From the NCBI GenBank assembly GCA_049241565.1, contig JBMLQL010000024.1, positions 54,770 through 118,769 of the forward strand: 64,000 bases of DNA, in the 5' to 3' direction. Positions 53,525 through 61,888 of this stretch are shown here, piece after piece. The notes under the pieces are model-generated. The model saw only the letters and a program-made list of their open reading frames with translations. It ran no database searches and was not told the DNA's origin. How positions within the stretch are numbered: the first letter of the stretch is position 1; each line of letters begins with the position of its first letter. This DNA is from DZBG01 sp049241565. GTDB taxonomy: Bacteria; Bdellovibrionota; Bacteriovoracia; Bacteriovoracales; Bacteriovoracaceae. A program made the translations under genes and the position numbers.

Positions 53525-54535
53525 ATGAGGAGGGCCATTTTGTCGGCTGAATCACGTAAAGAAATTGATCATATGTTCTGGGAACAGGTTCTAACCCCTG
53601 GTCGTTTGCTATTGCAGATGGGTCCAAAACTATTACCCTTGCTTGAAGCTGGTCAGGTGATTGATCAAAAGTTTTTGGCCAAATACAAAAACTCTAAACT
53701 CATCGTTGAGTCCGCTATTGATGAAGAACTCTATCTTCATTTGAAATTTTTGTTCAGTGATCTTAAAACAAAAAAATTCGAAAAGGATCAGCGAGAGCTG
53801 GCAAAAAAAATTCTTGGCAGTGTTTTGACAGGATGGAAAAAGAAAGATTCTCATCTTCTCACTTTCGCTCTGGCCTGCTTTGAATGCCTTAATACACTTC
53901 CAACAGAAGAGCTTACAAAGATTGATTCAACTGATATCAGGCTTTTTAAAAAGGCTCTTTACTCGAGTGCTCTGTCTGTGATCACGGCCATGAGTAATGA
54001 TTATTTTGAATTCAATCTGATTAAAGATCTTTATCAAGTGACTTTTGTTTTAGATGTAGGACTTTGTGATTCAAATTATAGCTATCATATTGCTGGTGCG
54101 GTCGATGAAGAGTCGAAGAAGGCTGGGTCAGGACTTATCTATCTTGATAAAGTTCACGCCTCAACTCAAGAAAAAAATCTTTTCTTAAAACATCCAGAAA
54201 AAAGTCATGATCTGATTGAATCTTATCAGTTCAGTATGACCTATCCTGAGCTTTGTCAGATTGTATTGTATCAACATGAAACCACCTCTGGAACTGGGTT
54301 CCCAAGAGGGGTCACGAAGCGCGAAATCTCTACATGGGACGCAGTTTGTCTTTACGCAGATGGAATTGTGATGATGTCTTCAATTGAGGATTTAGAAAAA
54401 AATACGCTGGATTATATCTTAAAGAAATCAATCGAGAAGCAAAACCTTCTACCTATCAAAAAGGTTTTTACTCGCTTGAAAGAAACGATTAGTTATTTTG
54501 ATAATTATCAAATGGAGGAGAGTAAAGCTTCTTAG
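53525..54535 (+). CDS. Degenerate HD-GYP-like protein
   Basis: The 336-residue protein has a helical N-terminal part (about 1-155) and a C-terminal region that follows the HD-GYP order but has lost key residues. The HD pair position reads FVLDVGLCD with no His. KHPEKSHDLIE keeps one His, and YQHETTSGTGFPRGV stands where HHExxDGxGYP would be, with one His and the Asp missing. It probably does not hydrolyse cyclic di-GMP but might bind it or a partner. It is three bases upstream of the large coiled-coil gene. Confidence 0.6.
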   Translation: MRRAILSAESRKEIDHMFWEQVLTPGRLLLQMGPKLLPLLEAGQVIDQKFLAKYKNSKLIVESAIDEELYLHLKFLFSDLKTKKFEKDQRELAKKILGSVLTGWKKKDSHLLTFALACFECLNTLPTEELTKIDSTDIRLFKKALYSSALSVITAMSNDYFEFNLIKDLYQVTFVLDVGLCDSNYSYHIAGAVDEESKKAGSGLIYLDKVHASTQEKNLFLKHPEKSHDLIESYQFSMTYPELCQIVLYQHETTSGTGFPRGVTKREISTWDAVCLYADGIVMMSSIEDLEKNTLDYILKKSIEKQNLLPIKKVFTRLKETISYFDNYQMEESKAS

Positions 54536-54538
54536 GTT

Positions 54539-57500
54539 ATGACTGAACAAAAACGGACTGTCTCTATTCTTAATTTAACAGGAGAGCTCTCAGCAGAGTT
54601 ATCAAGTTATTTAGTCCGAAATAGTATTCTTCTTCATGACCCTTTAGAAACTGAAAGCTCTGAGGATTATACTCATATTTTATGTCATGGAGCTGTTGAT
54701 TATAGTTTGATTGCGACAAATTATCAGACTGTGGCCAAAGATATAAAAATAATTTCATTAACAAAAGTGAGAGACACTCAAGAATTTATTTGGGCCAATG
54801 GTAAACTTGTTTTTGATGAAAAATGGTTTGAGACTCCTATTGGAGAGTTTATTCTGGATAAGTTTTTTCTTGAATTTGGTGGTATTGAAATTAAGGACAA
54901 CTACCCAAAATTCCAAGAGCTAGGTAAGTTCAATATTATTAATCCATTCAATTCTGGTGAATACGCTGATGTGATGGTCTATGACGCCTTCCAGGCAGAC
55001 TTTAATGGCTTACAAGTAAAAACTTATTTTGATCATCTCTTGATGTATCTTATCTCCCTAAAAAATAAAAATAAAGCGGGAGTTCCTTTTGAAGTGAGTT
55101 ATGGAAACTATGAAGGAGTTTTTGCTCTTCAAGTTCATTTCGTGATCACAGATATTGTCCTTTCAGATATTTCAAGCTGTCTTTCTGATGCTCTGTCAGA
55201 TAAACCACTTGAAAATGTTCTCAGTATAGCCTTAGGATCGACCTCATTTTTTGAATTCACTTATCTCAATCAGGTCAAAAAAGCTGTCCTTACAGCTTTT
55301 TGGCTCTCGGGAGAGACTAGGATTGATCATCGTGGACTGATGTTTACTGATATTGATAAGTCAGGATCTTTTCTTTCACTTCCTGTTCAAGAAGGAAACT
55401 CTTGGCTTATAAAAGAATCTGTCCTTAGCGATATTTCTGAGAAAGTGGGCTCTCTTGAAACAAAAGATGAAGGGATCAGGCTGCGTGGAAAAGACCTCAA
55501 TGAAATTGTTGCAGAGAAAATTTCAGGTGATATCGAGCTTGAAAAAATAAAGCAGATTATCAATGGCGAAGTTAATGAAGAAGAAATTGGACAGTTAATC
55601 GAAGGGCTAAAAGAAGAGATGACTGCTCCAATAGTTGTCACATCTGGACCGAATGAAGACCAAAAAATCAAGATCTCATCTAAAGAGAAGTATGATGATA
55701 TCGTCAATATTGTAAAAGGTAAAATCGAAGAAGAAAAAGATATTTATATCGTTAAAGGATCAGGCCCTTTAGATATTGATAATTTTGCGATGAGAGTTTC
55801 ATCTGGTCTCGCAGATAAGATAAAGGGTGATGAAAAATTAAAGACAAAACTTTTTGGTGATAAGCTCCCTCAAAAAATTAAATCATCTTTTTTTGATTTC
55901 TCGAAGAAATTGAATAAGACCTTAGATGAAATCTCGGAACAAGAAATTGATCAATTTAAAGATATCGTGATGCCTGATGTGATAAGTGAGGTCGTTGAGT
56001 TTGATGAAAATCCAACGCTCGCTTTTTTATCATCATCAGGGACAACAGAGGTACAAAACTTCTTTAAAGATTTTAAAGAAGGATTATCTCAAGGGATTAC
56101 GGATAATTTTGAAGGGCAGTCAGCTGAGCTGGCGCTGGATCATATTGCAGAGGATACTGATCTCAATAAAGTTAAAACTATTGTCAAAGATAACCTTCAA
56201 AAAGCACTAAAAGATCATTTTCATCTTGAGGCCAAGATAGATGTCACTGCTGAAGATGAGTCTTTGCTTGTGAAAACTCTATCAACCACGTTACGAGAGG
56301 ATGAGAGTAAGTTTAAAAAAATATTTTCTCGTACAAAAGAGGAAATTGAAAAAGAGAAAGCAGCAAACGATAAATTTGTATTTAAGGATTCAAGTACTCC
56401 TCAGGCAGATCATCGTATCGAGGCTAAGCTTCGTGCCACTGAAAATGAGAATGCTCAGCTTAAAAAGCAGCTTGAGATTTTAAAGCAAGAGCTGAAATCG
56501 ACTAAAGAGGCTTCTCTTATGTCTCAAAGCATTTCTAAAACTGCTGAATCTGGAGCTAAGGCTAAATTAGATAAGTTGTGTGCTTTGGATGCGGATGAAA
56601 CTAGTGTTAAGGACTCTCTTATTAAACAAATTGAGCAGTCTCAATCGATTACTAAAGAAGATGCAATAAAGCTTTCTGAAATTCATGAAAAAGAGAAGAA
56701 GCTTATTTCTCAGCTCAAGACTCAAGAACTCAATCTCAAAAAACTTCAATTAGAGGCTAATCAAAAAGAAGCTCTTTTTATGCAAGAGCTTGAGAAATCT
56801 CAGCGTTTGATTCGATCAAAAGACATTGTACTTGAAAAGGCCAAAGATAGTATAGGGACACTGGTTATTAGAAAGGATCAGGAGATCCAAGATCTTAAGC
56901 ATCGACTTGATCAGATGACAAAAACAATGGTTAATAGTCAAAGTCAAAATAATGCCAATCAAGTAAAGGATTTAGAGAGAAAAAATACAAATCTAGAAAA
57001 GATGATGGAGGTTTACAAAAATAAAATCCAAAGTCTTGCCGTCAATATCAACCGCCAATCAGGGAAAGAGTCTGACGGACGACATGTTGAGGAAAATAGA
57101 CAATTGATGACGATGAAAAATCAGCTCAACAATCAATTGGATTCGATGAAGCGTGATTTAAAACGTTTAGAGGATAAGTCTGAGCAAGATCAAGGACAGA
57201 TTCAACAGCTTCGTAAAGAGACAACTAGGTTACAGCAAGAACTAAAAGAAAAAGATAAGGCACTGGCCGCGGCACCGGCTACAACGACTGGCGAGAGGAA
57301 AGTTGATTTTGCCCTCTATGCTGAGCTTCAACAACAGTTAGAAACGAGATCAAAAGATTATGAACTTCGCCTCAAAGAGACTGAATCTAAATTGACCGAA
57401 GCACTTAAGCTAGCCTCTAGTGCGAAAGTAGCACCAATCGATGATTCAAAAGGTAAGATTGCTCAGTTTGAGCAGACACTCAAAAGACTTTCTCAAGAAT

Positions 57501-57643
57501 TGGTTACTCAGAAAAATGCGCTTAATGAGGCCAAGAAAGATTCCAATAAACTGCGATCTGAAAAAACAGCGCTCCAGAATCAGCTGGATCGAATTAACAA
57601 GGAATATGAAAAACTCAAAGGTCATGGCAAAAAAACGGCTTAG
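54539..57643 (+). CDS. Large coiled-coil protein of unknown function
   Basis: The 1034-residue protein has no signal peptide or membrane segment. Residues 1-290 form an alpha/beta region that I cannot assign. Residues 290-610 are charged and contain repeated IxGxI/KxKI patterns. From about 620 to the end it is almost continuous heptad coiled coil (KLRATENENAQLKKQLEILK onward), with a short Ala/Pro break near 910. It suggests a cytoskeletal or polar scaffold. With the inactive HD-GYP partner it could be a cyclic-di-GMP-responsive structural module; that is inference. Confidence 0.7.
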   Translation: MTEQKRTVSILNLTGELSAELSSYLVRNSILLHDPLETESSEDYTHILCHGAVDYSLIATNYQTVAKDIKIISLTKVRDTQEFIWANGKLVFDEKWFETPIGEFILDKFFLEFGGIEIKDNYPKFQELGKFNIINPFNSGEYADVMVYDAFQADFNGLQVKTYFDHLLMYLISLKNKNKAGVPFEVSYGNYEGVFALQVHFVITDIVLSDISSCLSDALSDKPLENVLSIALGSTSFFEFTYLNQVKKAVLTAFWLSGETRIDHRGLMFTDIDKSGSFLSLPVQEGNSWLIKESVLSDISEKVGSLETKDEGIRLRGKDLNEIVAEKISGDIELEKIKQIINGEVNEEEIGQLIEGLKEEMTAPIVVTSGPNEDQKIKISSKEKYDDIVNIVKGKIEEEKDIYIVKGSGPLDIDNFAMRVSSGLADKIKGDEKLKTKLFGDKLPQKIKSSFFDFSKKLNKTLDEISEQEIDQFKDIVMPDVISEVVEFDENPTLAFLSSSGTTEVQNFFKDFKEGLSQGITDNFEGQSAELALDHIAEDTDLNKVKTIVKDNLQKALKDHFHLEAKIDVTAEDESLLVKTLSTTLREDESKFKKIFSRTKEEIEKEKAANDKFVFKDSSTPQADHRIEAKLRATENENAQLKKQLEILKQELKSTKEASLMSQSISKTAESGAKAKLDKLCALDADETSVKDSLIKQIEQSQSITKEDAIKLSEIHEKEKKLISQLKTQELNLKKLQLEANQKEALFMQELEKSQRLIRSKDIVLEKAKDSIGTLVIRKDQEIQDLKHRLDQMTKTMVNSQSQNNANQVKDLERKNTNLEKMMEVYKNKIQSLAVNINRQSGKESDGRHVEENRQLMTMKNQLNNQLDSMKRDLKRLEDKSEQDQGQIQQLRKETTRLQQELKEKDKALAAAPATTTGERKVDFALYAELQQQLETRSKDYELRLKETESKLTEALKLASSAKVAPIDDSKGKIAQFEQTLKRLSQELVTQKNALNEAKKDSNKLRSEKTALQNQLDRINKEYEKLKGHGKKTA

Positions 57644-57675
57644 GCCAGGAATTTTAAACTTATTTGTCTTTTCTC

Positions 57676-57704
57676 TTGTCAAACAACCCCAGTTTCAGCA
57701 TAAT
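57676..57704 (+). promoter_or_regulatory. Promoter of tRNA-Leu
   Basis: TTGTCA (57676-57681), a 17-base spacer and CATAAT (57699-57704). The tRNA begins 14 bases after the -10 box, consistent with a short 5' leader. Confidence 0.7.
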
Positions 57705-57717
57705 CGAAAACCTCATT

Positions 57718-57799
57718 GCCCAGTTGGTGGAATGGTAGACACGCTAGGCTTAGAACCTAGTGCGCGAGCGTGGGGGTTCGAGTCCCTCACTGGGCACCA
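57718..57799 (+). tRNA. tRNA-Leu (anticodon UAG), CCA encoded
   Basis: The acceptor arms GCCCAGT (57718-57724) and ACTGGGC (57789-57795) pair over seven bases, followed by A and an encoded CCA. The anticodon stem CTAGG/CCTAG encloses the loop CTTAGAA, with anticodon TAG. A long class II variable arm and the T-loop GGTTCGAGTCC are present. The 3' half is a frequent integration site for tyrosine recombinases, and an integrase gene starts the next segment. Confidence 0.97.
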
Positions 57800-57825
57800 T
57801 CATTTAGTTGATATGAGAAAATTTA

Positions 57826-57858
57826 AAAAGCCAGGTCTCGCGCCCTGGCTTTTTTTTG
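57826..57858 (+). terminator. Rho-independent terminator after tRNA-Leu
   Basis: AAAAAGCCAGG and CCTGGCTTTTTTTT form a G+C-rich stem with flanking A and T runs around a loop of about eight bases. It terminates the tRNA transcript and, in reverse, could also stop the integrase transcript. Confidence 0.88.
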
Positions 57859-57908
57859 CCTTTTTTCAGGTACTTAGAGTACGTCTAGCCTTGTCAGTGA
57901 TTGGCCGG

Positions 57909-59033
57909 TTAAATACTTACTACCTGACCATGGGTAGGATATGGGTAGGCTTCATCCTGAAACTCATTTGATTCAGAATTTTCCCCAAGACAAAAGCTAT
58001 TCATAGATTGCCTTAAATGATCTGGGGATAAGTGAGCATACCTTTGGGTCATTTTAATGTCAGTGTGACCAAGTATCTTTTGTAGATCATAGATCGCTCC
58101 TCCATTCATCATAAATTGAGACGCAAAAGTATGACGCAAATCGTGAAATCTTATCAGGTTCATTATCCCGGCCCTCTTTTGCGCCAATCGAAAGTCTCTG
58201 TAGATATGATGTGCATTCACTGGAATAAAAGATTGAGAGGATATAAAAACAAATCCTGATGAGTGCTTAAATCGACTAAGTCTAATCAGTACATTTCTAA
58301 CCATTGGATTCATTGGAATATGGCGAATTAACTTTGTTTTAGTACTTTCTCTAAGTCCATACCGATCTCTTGTTCTTGATACTGAGATCCTATTATTTAT
58401 CAAATCGACCTTATCCCACTTTAGTCCAGCAAGTTCACCTTTTCTCATTCCTGTGTTTAATGCCACGAGGGTAATATCACAAATTGTGGTCCCATGGTTG
58501 CTAGATTGAAATTGATTAATATCATCTTGAGTCCAAAAAATATTAGATCCTTCCGTTTCAGGTACTTTTTTTACTCTTAGAGCTGGATTTTTAAGTATAA
58601 ATTCTTCTTCAACAGCATATTTGAGGACAGACTTTAACACACTCATTATCAAATTCACCCCTTTGGGATTATGACATTTGATAAGATCTTTTTGAATCTT
58701 TTCAATATGTTGTCGAGTAAGGCTTTTAATTTCAATTTCTCCTATTGATGGATAGATCTGCTTATCTAGATAGGCCCTATAGTTAATTGCCGTTGAACTA
58801 GAGATTCCAGTGGAGGTCTTTGAGATAAACCAATCCTCAGCGATACTTTTAAAGGATGTTCGTTGCTTCGTTTTTGCTATAAGAAAATGAGATTCATTTT
58901 TTTTGCTATGAAATTCTATTTTCCACTTCCTGCAATCGGTTATTTTTTTAAAGGTAGGGCTTTTGTATTGCTTACCATCGACCCAGATCATTTCTCTGTA
59001 TCTGAGTCCTGTTTTTGTTTTAATTGTTTCCAT
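57909..59033 (-). CDS. int: Tyrosine recombinase (phage-type integrase)
   Basis: The 374-residue protein has an N-terminal arm-binding-type region (about 1-65), a SAM-like core-binding domain (about 70-160) and the catalytic domain. The Arg of box I is in TGMRKGELAGLKW, HDLRHTFASQF gives His and Arg, LGHTDIKMTQ the last His, and RYAHLS the nucleophilic Tyr. It integrates and excises an element, very probably at the adjacent tRNA-Leu toward which it points. An AGGAG ribosome site precedes the ATG. The palindromic GTCA/TGAC array lies just upstream. Confidence 0.93.
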   Translation of the reverse strand: METIKTKTGLRYREMIWVDGKQYKSPTFKKITDCRKWKIEFHSKKNESHFLIAKTKQRTSFKSIAEDWFISKTSTGISSSTAINYRAYLDKQIYPSIGEIEIKSLTRQHIEKIQKDLIKCHNPKGVNLIMSVLKSVLKYAVEEEFILKNPALRVKKVPETEGSNIFWTQDDINQFQSSNHGTTICDITLVALNTGMRKGELAGLKWDKVDLINNRISVSRTRDRYGLRESTKTKLIRHIPMNPMVRNVLIRLSRFKHSSGFVFISSQSFIPVNAHHIYRDFRLAQKRAGIMNLIRFHDLRHTFASQFMMNGGAIYDLQKILGHTDIKMTQRYAHLSPDHLRQSMNSFCLGENSESNEFQDEAYPYPTHGQVVSI

Positions 59034-59237
59034 GTCGGCTCCTAGAGGTTGAGTTCCCTCTATGTGATCTTACTACTATTCAGTTTTCAAAGAGCCGCTC
59101 TTCCGTACAAAGAGCGGCTTCTAGTTATCATAAAAGATGGGTTTTGCATAAAGAGCGCAGTCGTCACTAGCGTCATTTTAGTCATTCGAAAGTGTTTTAA
59201 ATTACTTAGCTTATGACAGTGGTGACGATCATGACAT
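59034..59237. other. Intergenic control region of the mobile element: hairpin plus symmetric tetramer array
   Basis: It contains a 10-bp perfect hairpin (AGCCGCTCTT at 59093-59102 with AAGAGCGGCT at 59110-59119) without a T-run. To its right lies the array at 59163-59235, described separately. The integrase ribosome site is at the left edge. No gene is seen. Confidence 0.6.
59163..59235. repeat. Symmetric iteron array: three GTCA and three TGAC at 9-bp spacing
   Basis: GTCA begins at 59163, 59172 and 59181; TGAC begins at 59214, 59223 and 59232. All three pairs are centred on exactly 59199. The 29 bases between the halves are AT-rich. The array lies between the 3' end of the primase-helicase-type ATPase gene and the integrase promoter region. 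Candidate roles are replication origin iterons, or accessory sites for an excisionase or integrase arm domain. Confidence 0.65.
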
Positions 59238-60734
59238 CTATAGCGGTCCAATTGACTGATTTATTGATCTGATACCCTTGAGGTTGTCTAAATCAATATT
59301 TTTTCCGTCTTTGTAAAATAGCAAAGAACGCTGTGTTGAATCCCTTTTTCTGTCACATTTAATACCTCTGCTATTCAGAATAGGGGAAATTCTCCGAATA
59401 TAATTTGAAAATGAGTGCGGATTTTTAAGATAAAAATTTTGCCTTGAGAATCCATCTTGCTTATTTAGAGAAAGTTCCTCGATTATCTTGGACATGATGT
59501 CGCTACTAGATCCATAAAGATAGCTGTATCTTTCAATGAGTCTATCAATCGAAATACATATAGGGTCATCGTAAAAAACATCATCATTTCTCATCTGAGC
59601 ATTCTCCTCGTAGCATTGAATGAAATACTCGTCTTCATAACCAAGAACTTTACATAAAGCCATCCCAAAGCGGATGTACTCAGTCATCCTTGGCAAATTA
59701 TTATTTCTAATTTTAGGTAACTCTTTTAAGATTTTACTAAGAAGTGTGTAAAGGCTTCCAATAAAAGTAGGATAATTCTTTTCAAATATATTATTGATTT
59801 CAGATTCACTTACTCTCAAATCGTTCTGGATTTTAGAAAGCCTAATGATTACAGTCCTCTCGAGAAAATCTGGCCTTGAAGTAATGTCGTCTATTCCGTT
59901 GAAAATCATTGGTTTCACTATTTCAAAAGATATTTCATCATCATCACTATAAAGTTTCCTTGAGGATGATCCCGCTCCGGTTGATAACCGGCTAAATGCA
60001 TCTGACATTTCATTTGATATTCCTGACAAATTATCAAACGCAAGAACAAATGATGTGTTGGCAATAATATGTAGCTCTTTTTCAGATTTTGGAGCGGAGA
60101 CGATTAGTGGAGAACTATTATCTAAGATTTTCTTTATTATTTTCGTAAGAGTTGTTTTTCCACTGCCTTGCTCTCCCTGGATGACAAGAATAGGCATCGA
60201 GGTATTATCCTGAACGAGAGCCTTAAGTACAAAAGCAATTACTAGAAGATAGTCCTTCTCATTAGGTGTTCTAATAAGCTTTTTGAACTCATTGAAGATA
60301 TCAAAGTCATCTCTAAATATAGGAGAAGGCATATCTAGCATCTTTGCTGGTCTCCAAAAGAAAAGATCAGAATTATTTTTTAGTTCAACATTTTCTTTTC
60401 TTATTGAACAATACAAATCATTAGAAAGTTGAATGACAGTGTTGCTATTATAGTACGCACCTCTGGTGTATACATTTTGAATGTTTTCACTAATCTTGCA
60501 TTTTGCTTCTATCTCTGCTTTTAGAGACCTACATAGATCCATCTTTCGGGTAGAAGTGTCCGATAGTCCAATAAAGTTCAATAGAAACAATTCAAAGTCT
60601 CTTGAGCTAACTTTATACGTTTTGTTAGACTTTTTTATTTTGATAAATGGTTCTCCTGTCATATTTAATAAATACTCAGGCTCTTGTTCTTGCTCTAGTT
60701 TTGCGATTAGTTCATTTACATCGAATTTAGACAT
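59238..60734 (-). CDS. Primase-helicase-type ATPase of a mobile element
   Basis: The 498-residue protein has a central P-loop ATPase: Walker A IQGEQGSGKTTLTKII (about 180-195), Walker B-like FVLAFDNLSG (about 233-242), then LSTGAGSSSRKLYSDDDE and FNGIDDITSRPDFLERT with an arginine-finger-like region. This set matches the helicase half of plasmid/phage primase-helicase proteins, which unwind DNA at an element origin. The primase half is missing. The ATG at 60734 follows AGAGGAAGAG; a longer frame opens at 60761. The small CHC2 protein upstream may supply the zinc finger part. Confidence 0.8.
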   Translation of the reverse strand: MSKFDVNELIAKLEQEQEPEYLLNMTGEPFIKIKKSNKTYKVSSRDFELFLLNFIGLSDTSTRKMDLCRSLKAEIEAKCKISENIQNVYTRGAYYNSNTVIQLSNDLYCSIRKENVELKNNSDLFFWRPAKMLDMPSPIFRDDFDIFNEFKKLIRTPNEKDYLLVIAFVLKALVQDNTSMPILVIQGEQGSGKTTLTKIIKKILDNSSPLIVSAPKSEKELHIIANTSFVLAFDNLSGISNEMSDAFSRLSTGAGSSSRKLYSDDDEISFEIVKPMIFNGIDDITSRPDFLERTVIIRLSKIQNDLRVSESEINNIFEKNYPTFIGSLYTLLSKILKELPKIRNNNLPRMTEYIRFGMALCKVLGYEDEYFIQCYEENAQMRNDDVFYDDPICISIDRLIERYSYLYGSSSDIMSKIIEELSLNKQDGFSRQNFYLKNPHSFSNYIRRISPILNSRGIKCDRKRDSTQRSLLFYKDGKNIDLDNLKGIRSINQSIGPL

Positions 60735-60848
60735 TACTCTTCCTCTGTTGCATTTGAGCAACTTTTTTAAAAAAATAATTGATTTTAAAAACGAGACATG
60801 AGATTTTAAGCCACCACAGCGTTCTATCTCATTGTCTCGTCATGTTTA

Positions 60849-61067
60849 CTAGTTATTGAATCTGTTTACATTCGTTTCAGGTTCAATAATTTTTACAAAA
60901 TCGTTAATGGTTCCTTTTATTCCACAGTCAGAACATTCAAAATCAAAGTTATTCCCATCAATCATGAATGATGCTTTTTGAGAGGGATGAAAAAGACAGT
61001 AGAAGTTTCCTGCGTCGTCGTTTCTCAAGTGGTTTGAATAGTAATTAAACTTTAGATTAGATTTCAT
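60849..61067 (-). CDS. Small stand-alone CHC2-type zinc finger protein
   Basis: The 72-residue protein has the DnaG-type zinc-binding pattern CLFHPSQKASFMID...FECSDCG (Cys-x2-His, then Cys-x2-Cys), the CHC2 finger that primases use to read template DNA. No TOPRIM catalytic domain follows. With the ATPase gene downstream it could form a split replication module. It overlaps the HTH gene upstream by 11 bases and has a GGAGG ribosome site. Confidence 0.75.
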   Translation of the reverse strand: MKSNLKFNYYSNHLRNDDAGNFYCLFHPSQKASFMIDGNNFDFECSDCGIKGTINDFVKIIEPETNVNRFNN

Positions 61068-61254
61068 CTCGTACCTCCTTCTTGTAATTCATAATCCAAT
61101 CATTTATTTCACGCTCATTGAATCTTATCAGACCCTGGATCTTGTAAAACGGGATCTTCCTGCTGAAGACTTTGTTTCTAATCCAGTTCTCCTTAAGATT
61201 GTTTCTTAAAGCTAGCTCCTTTACTGTTAAAAAGTTTGATTCATTACTTCTCAT
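61057..61254 (-). CDS. Excisionase/AlpA-like helix-turn-helix protein
   Basis: The 65-residue protein resembles small MerR-like HTH proteins of mobile elements: FLTVKELALRNNLKENWIRNKVF is the recognition segment, and IPFYKIQGLIRFNEREINDWI matches the conserved wing and final helix of the HTH_17 family. It may act as excisionase or as a control protein for the leftward operon that includes the CHC2, ATPase and possibly int genes. It has a GGAGAAAAAGGA ribosome stretch. Confidence 0.8.
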   Translation of the reverse strand: MRSNESNFLTVKELALRNNLKENWIRNKVFSRKIPFYKIQGLIRFNEREINDWIMNYKKEVRDEI

Positions 61255-61545
61255 TCCTTTTTCTCCTTTATGGTTTCTGTTGCTGGAGAATCTAGTGTGT
61301 AGGCAAGTAATTGAAAAGGACTTTCCTCTGACATTGTCTGAGTTTGAAAACCAAGACTTCCTTGTACTTTTTTACGATTCTAAGACCCTGAGATTGTTAT
61401 TTTTTTTTTGCTAATGGAACTTCCCTGCTCGAATATTACAGTTATTCTGTTGAGAGGCTAGCGGGTATGAATAGTCGATTTAACTTTTGATTTACTGTTG
61501 ATAAACTTGAAGTGAGATATACTTTTCAAATTATCCAGTGAGCGT
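61255..61545. other. Divergent intergenic region of the mobile element
   Basis: The 291 bases separate the leftward excisionase-like operon from the rightward terminase-like gene, so both promoters should be here. I could not fix either with confidence. A run of T residues near 61400-61409 has no stem in front of it. No gene is supported. Confidence 0.4.
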
Positions 61546-61884
61546 ATGAGCAGAATTAATGAAGTGGAATTCAAAAGTGTTTTATCTTTTTATCCAACTC
61601 TTGAAGAGACAGCATGTTGGTTTTCTTGTTCTCCCGACACAATTGAAAGAAAGTCACTTGAGTATTGGAATCTCACCTTTAAAGAGGCAAGGGACCGTTT
61701 CTGTGGTAAAACAAGACTGCTCCTCAAAAGGAAGGCAATTTCTAAGGCACTTGAGGAAGACAATGAGAAAATGCTTCTTTACTGCCTAAGGACTATGACT
61801 GATCTTGATGACAGACAAATAACATCAAAAAATGTTGAGGCTCAGAATGTCATTAGATTATCGTACTCCGAAAAAGAACTTTGA
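61546..61884 (+). CDS. Terminase-small-subunit-like HTH protein
   Basis: The 112-residue protein has an N-terminal HTH (TLEETACWFSCSPDTIERKSLE) followed by FKEARDRFCGKTRLLLKRKAISKALEEDNEKMLLYCLRTMTDLDD. This resembles short phage and satellite proteins annotated as small terminase subunits, which recognise DNA for packaging. No large terminase is in the window, so it may instead regulate the element. It runs opposite to its neighbours and stops five bases from the end of umuC-2. Confidence 0.55.
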   Translation: MSRINEVEFKSVLSFYPTLEETACWFSCSPDTIERKSLEYWNLTFKEARDRFCGKTRLLLKRKAISKALEEDNEKMLLYCLRTMTDLDDRQITSKNVEAQNVIRLSYSEKEL

Positions 61885-61888
61885 ACCT

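Noticed and set aside
61172..61414. Rightward ORF overlapping the excisionase-like gene
   Set aside because: It is antisense to a gene with a good HTH match and has no ribosome site.
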